Numbered from the stretch's first letter, positions 8,948 through 17,509 are shown. The stretch: 42,804 bases of DNA from Archangium sp. (GCA_016793585.1 JAEUJR010000781.1:1-42804); one strand, 5' to 3'. Numbers and translations are program-made. Notes: a model not told the origin generated them from the sequence alone.

Positions 8948-10492
8948 TCAGCGAATGTCGCCGGCGAGGACCTGGTAGTTCGCTCCAGATGCCCATGAGA
9001 ATGTCTCGACGCCCCCGTCGCGCCACTCGATGGCAAACCGGCCCAGCCCCCAGCCATGGTCACGAAAGTCGTAACTCGCCAACTCGGAGCGACCATCTCC
9101 GTCGAAGTCACCGCTGAAGATCACCGGAGCAAACGCGGGGGCCCTGAGCGCACCTTCCCGAATGTAGTCAGGTCCGAAACGGACGTGCACATCACCGTGG
9201 CTCTCTGCCAGAGCCACGTCCGTCTGGCGGTCTCCATCGAAATCACCGACAAAGGGCTCGAACTGGGCTCCCGCCGTCCACGACAGGGAGTGTTCCTTCG
9301 AGTCGGGGATTGGGCGACGCCATGAAACGACGCCGGAAGGCGTGTGGCGAACTCCGATTTCACAGAACCCATCGCCGTCGAAATCTCCGGCGAGCGCGCG
9401 GTAGTCTGGTCCGCTGGTAGTCGTCCATGCGAATGACCATTCCGTCTGGAAGTCGAACTTCGGGCCACGCTTGAAGTGCCACCGGCCTTGGCCGCTCAGG
9501 CTCGAATCGCGGAGCCCGAGGTCCTGAACGCCGTCTCCATCGAAGTCGCACAGGAGCGGCTCGTAATGAGCGCCCGAAACCCACGAAATGGTGGTTTCAA
9601 CAGTGAACCCTGGAGCAGACCGGAAGTACCAGACCCCTGTGGTTGTGTCTCTCAGCACGGTGTGGCTTCGCCGACGCCGAGCGAAGGCGGCCCCGTTGGA
9701 CAGGGCCTCGAGGTTCGATGTCGTCCGACGCTCTCGCGCCCAGCCATGAAGTGTGACGACAGCGGGGTCAACATCGAGAGCCCGTCGCCACTGTTGGTCG
9801 AGTACCCCTTCGAGCGAAATGCCGACGTGCTCAGGGAGCGCAATCGAGTCCTGATAGGACCAGACTGGCAGTCCTTCCTCTCGACGACTCCACCAACCGC
9901 GCGCGCGACCGTACGCGTCGGCGATTCCCGACTCCCTGTTGAGGAACGAACTCACGAAACGAATGGTGAAGCGGCCCTGTGCCCGATCGTTCCAGGCACG
10001 GTTGCTCTCACACCCCGCTGCGCATGAACTGGCGATGACGGGAACAGAGACGAGCAACAGCGGACGCCCGTGGAGATGCTGATAGGCGTCCGCGAACCGC
10101 GCGCTGTTCGCGTACGCACTCCAGACTTCGTCAGCCTGCTCCTGCAACGAGGCCTGCTCAGCGTCGACGCCCGCGTCGGTCGGCGACTCGATCGACACGG
10201 CAACACGCAGCCGCGACCTCGATCTTACCAGCATCGAGAACACCTCCCGAGCTCCCCCTGCTTCCGCGTGGGGCCTGAGATCGACCCAGAGAAAGTCCAC
10301 ACCAGCGTCGCTGACCGCCAACACCTCTGCCTCGAACCTCTCGAAACCGGAATCGCGGTCGGCCCCGACCTCGTACTGCAGTCCAACGACGCCGTGCGTC
10401 GTGGGAGGGCGAACGAGGGCTCTTGGCGAACGCACCTCTTGCCGTTGGCACGCGGCCATGAACAAGACCGCGAGCACTACGACCGACCGCAT
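8948..10492 (-). CDS. Lipoprotein with possible glycoside-hydrolase-like domain and FG-GAP repeats, 514 aa
   Basis: A lipobox-type signal peptide (MRSVVVLAVLFMAACQ) makes this a likely outer-membrane or surface lipoprotein. The N-terminal half (GVVGLQYEVGADRDSGFERF, AGVDFLWVDLR, RPLLLVSVPVIASSC, VTLHGWARERR) has the rhythm of a TIM-barrel glycosidase of the GH99/GH71 kind, but I cannot place catalytic residues. The C-terminal half contains four FG-GAP/VCBS-type repeats with Ca-binding-like loops: DFDGDGVQDLGL, DFDGDGFCEIGV, DFDGDRQTDVAL and DFDGDGRSELAS. Such repeats form beta-propellers on secreted proteins. I start at ATG 10492; the longer in-frame extension to 10711 runs into the divergent gene and reads as non-coding. 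The gene is divergent from a polytopic membrane protein across 55 bp. Confidence 0.8.
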   Translation of the reverse strand: MRSVVVLAVLFMAACQRQEVRSPRALVRPPTTHGVVGLQYEVGADRDSGFERFEAEVLAVSDAGVDFLWVDLRPHAEAGGAREVFSMLVRSRSRLRVAVSIESPTDAGVDAEQASLQEQADEVWSAYANSARFADAYQHLHGRPLLLVSVPVIASSCAAGCESNRAWNDRAQGRFTIRFVSSFLNRESGIADAYGRARGWWSRREEGLPVWSYQDSIALPEHVGISLEGVLDQQWRRALDVDPAVVTLHGWARERRTTSNLEALSNGAAFARRRRSHTVLRDTTTGVWYFRSAPGFTVETTISWVSGAHYEPLLCDFDGDGVQDLGLRDSSLSGQGRWHFKRGPKFDFQTEWSFAWTTTSGPDYRALAGDFDGDGFCEIGVRHTPSGVVSWRRPIPDSKEHSLSWTAGAQFEPFVGDFDGDRQTDVALAESHGDVHVRFGPDYIREGALRAPAFAPVIFSGDFDGDGRSELASYDFRDHGWGLGRFAIEWRDGGVETFSWASGANYQVLAGDIR

Positions 10493-10547
10493 GGAACTCA
10501 CTTTTCGCGAAGTGGCACTATGTTCCAAGCAGTTTGACGAGGGTTGA
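10493..10547. promoter_or_regulatory. Short divergent promoter gap
   Basis: These 55 bp separate two divergent starts (10492 minus, 10548 plus). A GAGGGTTGA sequence before ATG 10548 provides a ribosome-binding region. No convincing -35/-10 pair is visible on either strand, so promoter elements may overlap the coding sequences. Confidence 0.35.
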
Positions 10548-12806
10548 ATGCGGGTCGCTTCGCGCACCACGAGTCTCGAGCGACGCAGCCCGTCCGGAGT
10601 CGGGGAGCTGGCATGGACCACGGCGACCATCAGCTCCGTCGTGGTCGCCATCGCGCCAGTTGTCTCGTTGACACTGTGGGTCCTCGAGGTGGGAACTGAG
10701 GCGCACTCCAACGACTACGTCTTGTGGGCTCCAGTGCTGAAGCGGCTGTTCGAGGGCACCCTGCCGTGGAGTTCCTATTTCCGCGCGACATTCCTGGGAG
10801 GCTGCCACTCCTTCGCTCTTCCCGTGCTCGTCACGACCGCTATCGCAGCGCTCACCCACTGGAGCATTCGTGCAACTCTGATGTTCGCCATCGCGCTGGC
10901 CATGGCGAAGGTCGGCTTCTTCACCTCGGCGTTCACGGTCGGGGCACCACGTTGGCAGAGGCTTCTGGCCCTCCCTGTCATCTCGTGGCTGCTCTTCTCG
11001 CCGGCCAACGTTGAGGTCTTCACGTTCGGTTTCACCGCGACACACGTCGGGCTGGCCGAGGTGCTGTTCGCCATGTGCGTCTGGGCCATCGCGAAATTCC
11101 ACCACCGAGGCTTCGGTTGGGCCCTCAGCATCATCGGTGCAACGCTTGCGACCTGGTCGTGGGGCAGCGGGCTTCTGGTGTGGCCCGTGGTGGCAGGAGC
11201 GTGGCTGCTCTATCGACGACGCGTGGGCACCGAAGCGCTCGCCTTCGCCCTCTGGTCAGCCCTCGCTCTTGCGCCTTATGCACTCTTCTCGAACCTTGCC
11301 GAGACGGCGCCAGTGAAACGCGACTGGTGGTTGCCGCTCGAGGCCTTCGGCTGGCCCTGGAGCGGTAACTTCGACCACCTTCGCGCCAGATGGGTCGGAG
11401 TGATTGGTGTCGTGCTGTTTGGTCTTTGCACTGCCGCATTCTGGCGCAGGCACGTTCGACTTCGCCCGGCCATTCCCGCAGTGGCGTGCCTCCTCTATTC
11501 CATGGGGTTGATGGTCGTGCTCGCCGTCTTTCGTGGCCAACTCAACCCTTGGTACTCGACAACGTGCGGGCTGTTCTGGGTCGGACTCTTCGGCGTCTTT
11601 CTCGTTGGCAGCCGTGAGGCGGCACAACCTGTGCTCGCGCTCACGTTCGGGCTGGCACTGCTCCTCGCCATCAACGGGGGTTACGAGTCGAAGGCGAGGT
11701 ACCTCCGCTCACGCGGCTTCACTGCGGCTTCGTGTTTGCGCAACTTCCGAACGGCGCCGGCGGTCTGCGAGGCTGCGCTCTTTCAGTGGAAGCGGGGCAA
11801 CCCACAAGACATCTGGGTGCTGGGTGAGACGCTGGAGAAGCACGGCTGGGGCGTATTCGCGCCCCACCAACTGTGGACGTTACAGGGCGACTACGCGCTC
11901 GAGAACGTCGAGATCGAGACACCACCGGGCGCACCTGAACCCGCGTGGCGCGGTCCTGACGGTGCGCTGGTCTCGCAGCTCTTCGACTATCGTCCGCTCG
12001 ACCTTCTCCTCGCAGAGGGCGTGCGGGTGCACTGGCAAGTTCGGCTGCCAGCCGCACTCGACGAGGCGCGGTTTCGAATGAAACTTCGTGCTGACGAAGG
12101 TGCGCGAGTGCGCCTGTGGGCGTCTTCGACTTCCGGCCGGACCCTGCTGATGGCGAACTGGCTGGCTCCGGGCATCGAGACCGACTTCGACCTCTCGCTG
12201 CTCCCCTGGCAGGACACACAGGTGCGCTTGAGCCTGGAAACCGATGGGGCCGACGACGACCTGCGGTCACCCCTCGTGCTCTCGGGCACCCGCATCGAGC
12301 TGACGCTTGCCGACACACCACGGAAGCACCAACTCAGCTACGCTGTGCCATTCCCCAGAGTGTCTTCGACTGACGTTGTGCTGTCCCCACAGGGCCCGTG
12401 GTCGCTCGCCGATGCTCGCCGAGTCGGCGCGAACCGTTTCACTGGCGGCAATTCTGCCCTCGTTCGCTGGCAGGGCCCGCTCGATGTGTGCCTTTCAGAC
12501 TTGCGAGCTATCTCGGTGACGGGGGCGCCCTCGGCTGACGTCCGATACCGGGAGCTTCATGTCTATTACTTGCTTGATGGCGAAACGGCGACGACCGAAG
12601 CGCACTCATTCTACATGTCGATGTTCTCGGGGCCGCCGCGTCCCTACTCGGTGAATGTTCGCCTCTTGGGTCAGCCGCAGGGAGCACGGCTGACAGGGCT
12701 GGCGCTTCGGTTCCCGATGGGTCCTTCAGGCCAGGGCGAGTTCGAACTCTCAGAAGTGCGACTGGAGCGGCGCGACGGCCCCACACGGTGCCGCGAGCAC
12801 CGCTAA
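10548..12806 (+). CDS. Polytopic membrane protein, possible GT-C-like glycosyltransferase, 752 aa
   Basis: About residues 25-400 form roughly ten membrane helices, e.g. ISSVVVAIAPVVSLTLWVL, LPVLVTTAIAALTHWSI, VLAVFRGQLNPWYS and VLALTFGLALLLAI. The first periplasmic loop holds HSNDYVLWAPVLKRLFEG, similar in position to loops of GT-C-type glycosyltransferases and other glycan-assembly membrane proteins. The second half (from about residue 415) is a soluble, beta-rich region with many short strands (VRLWASSTSGRTLLMA, QVRLSLETDGADDDL, ARLTGLALRFPMG), perhaps a carbohydrate-binding module. I cannot name a family. It is divergent from an FG-GAP lipoprotein with which it may form a surface-glycan pair. 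Codon choice looks less biased than in the neighbouring operons, hinting at acquisition. Confidence 0.72.
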   Translation: MRVASRTTSLERRSPSGVGELAWTTATISSVVVAIAPVVSLTLWVLEVGTEAHSNDYVLWAPVLKRLFEGTLPWSSYFRATFLGGCHSFALPVLVTTAIAALTHWSIRATLMFAIALAMAKVGFFTSAFTVGAPRWQRLLALPVISWLLFSPANVEVFTFGFTATHVGLAEVLFAMCVWAIAKFHHRGFGWALSIIGATLATWSWGSGLLVWPVVAGAWLLYRRRVGTEALAFALWSALALAPYALFSNLAETAPVKRDWWLPLEAFGWPWSGNFDHLRARWVGVIGVVLFGLCTAAFWRRHVRLRPAIPAVACLLYSMGLMVVLAVFRGQLNPWYSTTCGLFWVGLFGVFLVGSREAAQPVLALTFGLALLLAINGGYESKARYLRSRGFTAASCLRNFRTAPAVCEAALFQWKRGNPQDIWVLGETLEKHGWGVFAPHQLWTLQGDYALENVEIETPPGAPEPAWRGPDGALVSQLFDYRPLDLLLAEGVRVHWQVRLPAALDEARFRMKLRADEGARVRLWASSTSGRTLLMANWLAPGIETDFDLSLLPWQDTQVRLSLETDGADDDLRSPLVLSGTRIELTLADTPRKHQLSYAVPFPRVSSTDVVLSPQGPWSLADARRVGANRFTGGNSALVRWQGPLDVCLSDLRAISVTGAPSADVRYRELHVYYLLDGETATTEAHSFYMSMFSGPPRPYSVNVRLLGQPQGARLTGLALRFPMGPSGQGEFELSEVRLERRDGPTRCREHR

Positions 12807-12807
12807 G

Positions 12808-12820
12808 TCGGCTAAGCCGA
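12808..12820. terminator. Short palindrome at convergent stops
   Basis: TCGGCT and AGCCGA form a perfect 6-bp palindrome around one base, TCGGCTAAGCCGA. It straddles the end of the plus-strand membrane protein gene (stop ends at 12806) and the stop TAG of the minus-strand gene (12812-12814). No T-run follows, so a terminator role is only possible. Confidence 0.3.
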
Positions 12821-13933
12821 GTCGCGGAGCGCACGCACGAGGTCTTCCAGCGTCTCCTGCAGCTCGGGCGCCCGCACCTTCCTCGACGACCACACCACCC
12901 GCACCAGCAACCGCAGCTCGTCGTGAAGTCGCTTCCAGTCGTCTCCCCCGCGCAGCCGGTCTGCCTGCCGTGCGATGGGAATCAACCCACCGAGCACGAG
13001 GGGCGCTCGTTCGACCGCCTTCGGCAGCTCTGCCAACGCCGCGGCGAGCTCGAACAACCCCTCACGCGGTTCGTCCTTCAGCGCAGGCTTCGAGGTCAGG
13101 TTGTGCTCGCGATGCCACAACCAGCGCAGCAGCTGAAACCGCTCGTCCTCTCTCCACTCGATGGGCGAGAGCTTCTCGTCGAGCACCTGGTCCATTCGGG
13201 CAATCGCCATCGAGCGCCAGAATTCGCAATACAACAACAACTCCGGGCCGGTCTTCGGTGGCGTCGTGAGGCTGCGGCGGGCGCGCTTCTTCAGGAACCG
13301 CACCATCGCGCCGGTCGCGTCGATGCGAATGAGCCGCTGCCACACCGCATCGAGCGAGGCGTTGCCGTCGCTCCACGCCTCGACGAACTCATCGAGTTCC
13401 TCGAGCGACATCGGGAGCCGCGCCGGGCCGTTCGACGGGCGACCGAAGAGGGCCTCGGCCCGGCGCGCGAACGACACGGCCCGCTGAAGCTCGGGCACGT
13501 TGCCGGGCAGCACCTGGTGGGCCGTCGACCACCGTTGTCCAGGCAACACGAGCCGCGGCGCCGTCAGCACTTGCGTCTCGAGCGCCTCGATGCCCGGCCG
13601 CAGCGCCTCGTTCGGGAGCGGGCGGTCGAGCCGTCTGCAGATGAGCGCCAGCAGCTCGGCGCGCAGCGCCTCGACCTTCTCACGCGTCGACATCACGGGC
13701 ACCGAGCGGTCCCAGCCCTCGATGCGGCCGCGCTTGAGCACGTGCTCGAGCGCTTCGTCGACCTCGTCCTGCACGCGCGCGACCTCTTGAATGAGCGCCG
13801 CGTTCGCCCGCAGCCGCGCCTTCCACCGCCACGCCTTCAGCGCGTTCACCAGCGCCCGGTAGCGCAGCACCGTCGCGTCGAGCAGCTCGGCCCGGCCCTC
13901 GAGGCGTACCCGCACTGACGCGTCGTCGACCAC
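12812..13933 (-). CDS. Protein of unknown function, last gene of signalling operon, 373 aa
   Basis: A soluble, largely helical protein rich in Leu, Arg, Glu and Ala, with no signal peptide or membrane segment. Helical stretches include LRANAALIQEVARVQDEVDE, STREKVEALRAELLALICRR, EELDEFVEAWSDGNASL and the terminal LQETLEDLVRALRDSA. I do not recognise a domain. It begins at GTG 13933, with AGGG 7 nt upstream, 22 bp after the stop of the roadblock-like gene, and so ends the seven-gene operon containing the histidine kinase, ODP-like protein, response regulator and ParA. It may be an effector or scaffold of that module. The start codon is uncertain. Confidence 0.72.
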   Translation of the reverse strand: MVDDASVRVRLEGRAELLDATVLRYRALVNALKAWRWKARLRANAALIQEVARVQDEVDEALEHVLKRGRIEGWDRSVPVMSTREKVEALRAELLALICRRLDRPLPNEALRPGIEALETQVLTAPRLVLPGQRWSTAHQVLPGNVPELQRAVSFARRAEALFGRPSNGPARLPMSLEELDEFVEAWSDGNASLDAVWQRLIRIDATGAMVRFLKKRARRSLTTPPKTGPELLLYCEFWRSMAIARMDQVLDEKLSPIEWREDERFQLLRWLWHREHNLTSKPALKDEPREGLFELAAALAELPKAVERAPLVLGGLIPIARQADRLRGGDDWKRLHDELRLLVRVVWSSRKVRAPELQETLEDLVRALRDSA

Positions 13934-13955
13934 ACACCCACCCTACACCGGGGGC

Positions 13956-14531
13956 TCAGGGAGGCGTGGGCTTCGGCCGCTCGGTGGGCTGCAGCAGGCC
14001 CACCACCGCCGAGCGCGTCGCATCGGGAATCGTCGCGGCCGTCAGCACCACCAGCGTCACGACACCGCCGGCGCCCGAAGCCCCGCGAAACCCCGTCACC
14101 GTCATCGCGCCCAGGTCGACGCTCACCGTGCGGCACACCCGGCCCGCCATCTGGTCGAGGTGCCCGAACGCCACCACCAGCCGCGAGCCCATGCCTTCGG
14201 CTTCGTCACGCTCGACCCCCGAGCCGGCCACCAGCAGGCCGCTCTCGTCGATGAGGAAGGCGCCGCGCGCGTGGGTGAGCGCGATGACGTCGCCGAGCAA
14301 TCGTTTCCAACCCTCGGCGCCGACGCTCATCACGCGCGGCCCATGCGGCGCGACACCGAAGCGCGCCCACGGCGTCGCCGCGGCAGGCGCGGTGGTGGAC
14401 GCGACGGGGCCGGGAGCAGCAGCTGGAGCCGCTGACAACGAGCGCGAGAGCCGGCGCGCGAGGTCGAGGTCGTCCTGGGTGGTGATGGCGCGCTTCTCAG
14501 AGAAGGTGGCGTTCGGCGCGCGGGGCGTCAT
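13956..14531 (-). CDS. Roadblock/LC7-like domain protein with N-terminal disordered tail, 191 aa
   Basis: A Pro/Ala/Thr-rich, likely disordered N-terminus (about 1-60) leads to a roadblock/LC7-like domain. The domain shows the expected alternation of helix and strands: GWKRLLGDVIALTHARGAFLIDESGLLVAG, then a helix RLVVAFGHLDQMAGRV, then strands VSVDLGAMTVTGF and GGVVTLVVLTAAT. Roadblock proteins such as MglB are dimeric regulators of Ras-like GTPases. No GTPase is encoded in this window, so the partner may be the ParA-like ATPase whose gene overlaps by 35 bp. GGAG lies 6 nt before ATG 14531. The domain call is moderate because sequence identity in this family is low. Confidence 0.72.
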   Translation of the reverse strand: MTPRAPNATFSEKRAITTQDDLDLARRLSRSLSAAPAAAPGPVASTTAPAAATPWARFGVAPHGPRVMSVGAEGWKRLLGDVIALTHARGAFLIDESGLLVAGSGVERDEAEGMGSRLVVAFGHLDQMAGRVCRTVSVDLGAMTVTGFRGASGAGGVVTLVVLTAATIPDATRSAVVGLLQPTERPKPTPP

Positions 14532-15306
14532 GGGCGGCTCCGTGGGTGATGAGGTGGGTCTCGAGCTCGGCGGCGAGCTGGTCGAACCGGCGCGCCTCGG
14601 GCGTCACCGGCCCACCGAGGAAGGCGAGCGGCACGCCGCGCTGGCTGGCGAGCGCGAAGACGTCGGCGCGGGGAATCATCGTGTCGAGCACACCCGCGAA
14701 GCCGGTCCACAGCTCATCCATCACCACGCGCGAGCTGTCTTTCTTCAAGTCGACGAAGGTGGGCAGAAACCCGAGCACCTTGAGCCCCGGGTTCTGTGAT
14801 TGTTTGACGTGCTCGAGCACGCGCATTAGCTGACTCATCGAGCGCAGCGCGAGCGCCTCGGCCTGCGTCACCACGAGCGCCCACTCACTGACCGCCAACG
14901 CGGCCCGCGTCGCCATGCCGAGCCCGGCCGGGGTGTCGAACAGCACCACGTCGAAGCGCGACTCCAGCGCCTTCACCACGCCGAGCAGCGCGTCGGGCGA
15001 GAACAGCGCCTGCTCCCACGCCGGCACGTCGGCCGGGTCGAGGCGACCGCGCGAGAGCAAGGTGAGCCCGCCCAGCTTCGTCGTCGTCAGCGCGTCTTCG
15101 GGCCTCGCGCGCCCCGTCAACACCTCGGCCAGGCCCACCAGCGCCGCGTCACCCTTCGCGAGTGACAGCCCGATGGCGCCCTGCGGGTCGAGGTCGACCA
15201 GCAACACCTTCTTCCCGCGCTCGGCGAAGGCGACGGCGAGGTTCAGCGCCACCGTCGTCTTCCCGACGCCACCCTTCTGGCTCACCACCGCGATGCGCTG
15301 ACTCAT
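14497..15306 (-). CDS. Orphan ParA/MinD-like ATPase, 269 aa
   Basis: A deviant Walker ATPase of the ParA/MinD superfamily. KGGVGKTT spans residues 11-18 with the signature Lys at K11 and the nucleotide-binding K16. Walker A-prime is at VLLVDLDPQG (D38, D40), and Walker B follows at VVLFDTPAGL. Such ATPases dimerise with ATP and position cargo on the nucleoid or membrane. No ParB or MinE gene is adjacent, so it is an orphan positioning ATPase of the kind seen in chemotaxis or carboxysome systems. I prefer ATG 15306 to GTG 15309; the stop of the preceding response regulator overlaps this ATG as TGATG. No C-terminal membrane-targeting helix typical of MinD is visible. Confidence 0.93.
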   Translation of the reverse strand: MSQRIAVVSQKGGVGKTTVALNLAVAFAERGKKVLLVDLDPQGAIGLSLAKGDAALVGLAEVLTGRARPEDALTTTKLGGLTLLSRGRLDPADVPAWEQALFSPDALLGVVKALESRFDVVLFDTPAGLGMATRAALAVSEWALVVTQAEALALRSMSQLMRVLEHVKQSQNPGLKVLGFLPTFVDLKKDSSRVVMDELWTGFAGVLDTMIPRADVFALASQRGVPLAFLGGPVTPEARRFDQLAAELETHLITHGAAHDAPRAERHLL

Positions 15307-16364
15307 CACGCCCCCTGTCTTTCTTTGAGCAACGTCTGCAGCCGCGACAGATTGGCCAACACCCGCCTGTCATCGGGCCGCAATTGATTGCAGCGGTCGA
15401 AGGCGAGCAGCGCCTCGTCGTACTGACGATGGAGCAGCGCCTCGACGCCCTGGTCCCAGAGACTGTCGAACTCCTCCTGGCCGGGCACGGGCGTGGGCCT
15501 CGCCTCGTGTGGGCTGGGCGCAGGGTGAGGCAGGGGCGTGACCTGAGGCCTGGGAGTGTGCGCGGGCGCTGGCGCGACGGGCGCGGCGACGGGTGGCGCG
15601 GGCACTGGCGCACCTCTGCTGGTGGCGCCCTCTTCGAGCTCGAGCTCGGTGAAGCCAGAGAATGGGTCAGCGGCGGGCGCGGCCTTCGACTCCGCGGCTT
15701 CATCGGAGCGCCGCGCGGCCTCGAGCAACAGCTCTTCGGCGCCGCCCTTCATCGTGCGCGGGCCGGGGTCTTCCTGCAGGGCCTGACACGTCACGTCGGT
15801 GTGGAGCAGCGCCAGCCGGTAGAACGCCTCTTCGCCTTCACCCTGCTCGTCGCGCGCCGACCACAACACCCCGTCCTTCACGACGATGACGCCGCGGCCG
15901 CGCACCTCGATGACGACGGAGTGCCGCCCCATGCCAGCCAACTGCAGGTAGTCGGCGACGCCGAACGGCGTGAGGCCCGACGGTGACGAGACGCCCGCCA
16001 GATGCCGCCGCACCACCTCGCGCAGCTCTTCGAGGCCCACGGGCTTCTCGAGCACCTCGACGTTGGCGTGCCGGGGAATCTGCGCGCGGTATGCCGTCAG
16101 GTACGCCGAGATGTACACGATGGGAATGCGCAGGTGACGGCGCCCCAGCTCGCCGATGAGCTCGAGGCCAGAGCGGTCTGGCAGGTCGATGTCAGAGAGG
16201 ATGAGCGCGGGCGGCGTCATGTCGATGACCGCCAGGCCTTCACCCAGCGTCGAGGCCGTCAGCACCTCGACGTTCGTCACGCGGCTCAGGCTGCGCGCCA
16301 TCGACGAACGAAGCATCGCCTCGTCTTCGATGATGAGCACGCGGCTGGCCGGCGCCGGTGTCAT
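15306..16364 (-). CDS. Response regulator: receiver, PATAN (DUF4388)-like domain and TPR-like C-terminus, 352 aa
   Basis: The N-terminal receiver domain has acidic pocket E13/D14, phospho-acceptor D58 (LILSDIDLPD), a Ser in VYISAY and the conserved Lys in LEKPVG. From about residue 130 a PATAN/DUF4388-type domain follows (FGVADYLQLAGMGRHSVVIE, then IVVKDGVLWSARDEQGEGEE), a module usual in cyanobacterial PatA and myxobacterial regulators. A long Pro/Ala linker precedes a final TPR-like helix pair (ALLHRQYDEALLAFDRCNQL). No DNA-binding domain is present, so output is presumably by protein contact. The start ATG 16364 overlaps the stop of the ODP-like gene as ATGA, and the stop overlaps the ParA start. 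Confidence 0.88.
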   Translation of the reverse strand: MTPAPASRVLIIEDEAMLRSSMARSLSRVTNVEVLTASTLGEGLAVIDMTPPALILSDIDLPDRSGLELIGELGRRHLRIPIVYISAYLTAYRAQIPRHANVEVLEKPVGLEELREVVRRHLAGVSSPSGLTPFGVADYLQLAGMGRHSVVIEVRGRGVIVVKDGVLWSARDEQGEGEEAFYRLALLHTDVTCQALQEDPGPRTMKGGAEELLLEAARRSDEAAESKAAPAADPFSGFTELELEEGATSRGAPVPAPPVAAPVAPAPAHTPRPQVTPLPHPAPSPHEARPTPVPGQEEFDSLWDQGVEALLHRQYDEALLAFDRCNQLRPDDRRVLANLSRLQTLLKERQGA

Positions 16365-17113
16365 GGCTGGCCGTACCACTTCGCCGAGAGGTCGACGCCG
16401 CACTCCAGGGTGTCACACCAGTCGATGAACCGGTTCACCATCGCCTTGCCGCGAAAGTACGCGCCGTGCTGCGGAGCGATGAGCTCGACGTCGAGCGTAC
16501 GCACCCGCTTCGCCCACGCCCGCATGGCCGCGTTGCCCGACATGTAGCGCTGGTGGAACCCCTCCATGTACTGCAGGTGCGCGTCGAAGTCGGGCACCTC
16601 GAGATAATTCTGACCAAGCGAGGCCCCGAGGTCTCCGCTGTACAGAATTTTCGAGACCGGGTCGTAGACCTGGAAGTTGCCGGGAGAGTGCAGAAAGTGT
16701 GCAGGAATCACCTGCACCTTGATGGAGCCCAGCTGCAGCTCGCCGCCCGAGTCTGGCAACCCCTTGAGCCGGTCGACGACGAGCTTGTCGACGCCGAAGT
16801 GGGGAATGAAGCGCGTCCACAGGGCGCTGCACCACGCGGTGACGTCGGTCGTCATCAACCAACCGTTGACGGCCGCGACGATGTCGGGGTCCTGGTGCGA
16901 GAGGAAGAGGTGCTTGAGCTTGCCACCGCCGAGCTGCGCGAACGTCTCGTTGAGCACCTTCGCGTAGACCTTGTGCCCGCCGGGGTCGAGCACCATGCCC
17001 TCGCCCGAGTCGATGATGAGGTGTTGGTTGGCTTGAACGGCGGCGCCTTCTCCGAACTCGGGGAGGAGCACGTTTCGATGGGTGGGGCTCGAGAAGAGAA
17101 CGGTGCTTGGCAT
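16361..17113 (-). CDS. ODP-like oxygen-binding di-iron metallo-beta-lactamase-fold protein, 250 aa
   Basis: A metallo-beta-lactamase-fold protein with motif HQDPD (H73, D75, D77) in place of the usual HxHxDH, AHFLHSPGN (H139 or H142), SGDLG (D161) and APQHG (H216). This set matches the oxygen-binding di-iron (ODP) group known from chemotaxis-linked proteins of spirochaetes and Thermotoga rather than hydrolytic beta-lactamases or flavodiiron reductases. No flavodoxin domain is attached. ODP proteins bind O2 and report it to signalling partners. The gene lies 20 bp after a roadblock gene and overlaps the response-regulator gene by 4 bp (ATGA), so the two are translationally coupled. An oxygen-input role in the operon is my inference. 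Confidence 0.85.
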   Translation of the reverse strand: MPSTVLFSSPTHRNVLLPEFGEGAAVQANQHLIIDSGEGMVLDPGGHKVYAKVLNETFAQLGGGKLKHLFLSHQDPDIVAAVNGWLMTTDVTAWCSALWTRFIPHFGVDKLVVDRLKGLPDSGGELQLGSIKVQVIPAHFLHSPGNFQVYDPVSKILYSGDLGASLGQNYLEVPDFDAHLQYMEGFHQRYMSGNAAMRAWAKRVRTLDVELIAPQHGAYFRGKAMVNRFIDWCDTLECGVDLSAKWYGQP

Positions 17114-17133
17114 GGGGAGTTCCTGGCGTGCGC

Positions 17134-17499
17134 TCAGAGCACGCGCGCGATGTCTTTCACGGTCTTCGTCATGTCGAGGAAGATGAGCCCCAACTTCGCC
17201 TCGCGGTTGGCGAGTACGAGCAGCATCGTTCCCGAGGCGGCGGCCATCAGCACCACGTAGCCCTGCGGGCCACGCACCAGCACCTGGTCGAGGCCGCCGC
17301 GCTGCAGCTCGATGGCGGCGCGCGTGCCGAGGCTCACCAGCGTCGAGCTCATGCCTGCGATGCGCATCTCGTCGATGTGCTGTGGCAACGCTGAGGCAAT
17401 CATCAGCCCGTCTTCCGAGACGAGCGCGCTGGCCTCGACCTCTGGCGTACCAGACTGGAGCTGCCTGAGAATTCGGTTCAGTTCTTCCGTTCGCGACAT
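17134..17499 (-). CDS. Roadblock/LC7 domain protein (MglB-like), 121 aa
   Basis: A compact single-domain roadblock/LC7 protein: N-terminal helix TEELNRILRQLQSGTPEVEA, first strand pair ASALVSEDGLMIASAL, a helix about MRIAGMSSTLVSLGTRAAIE, then strands LDQVLVRGPQGYVVLMAAAS and TMLLVLANREAK and a final helix. It is a closer match to MglB-type proteins than the second roadblock protein of the operon. MglB activates the GTPase MglA in polarity control of myxobacteria, but no MglA gene is nearby. It sits 10 bp after the histidine kinase gene and 20 bp before the ODP-like gene, so it is an internal operon gene. Confidence 0.92.
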   Translation of the reverse strand: MSRTEELNRILRQLQSGTPEVEASALVSEDGLMIASALPQHIDEMRIAGMSSTLVSLGTRAAIELQRGGLDQVLVRGPQGYVVLMAAASGTMLLVLANREAKLGLIFLDMTKTVKDIARVL

Positions 17500-17509
17500 G
17501 GCTCTCTTC

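Noticed and set aside
10513..10518. TGGCAC resembling the -24 element of a sigma-54 promoter
   Set aside because: The expected GC at -12 (TTGC-type element) is missing at the right spacing (TATGT then TCCA).
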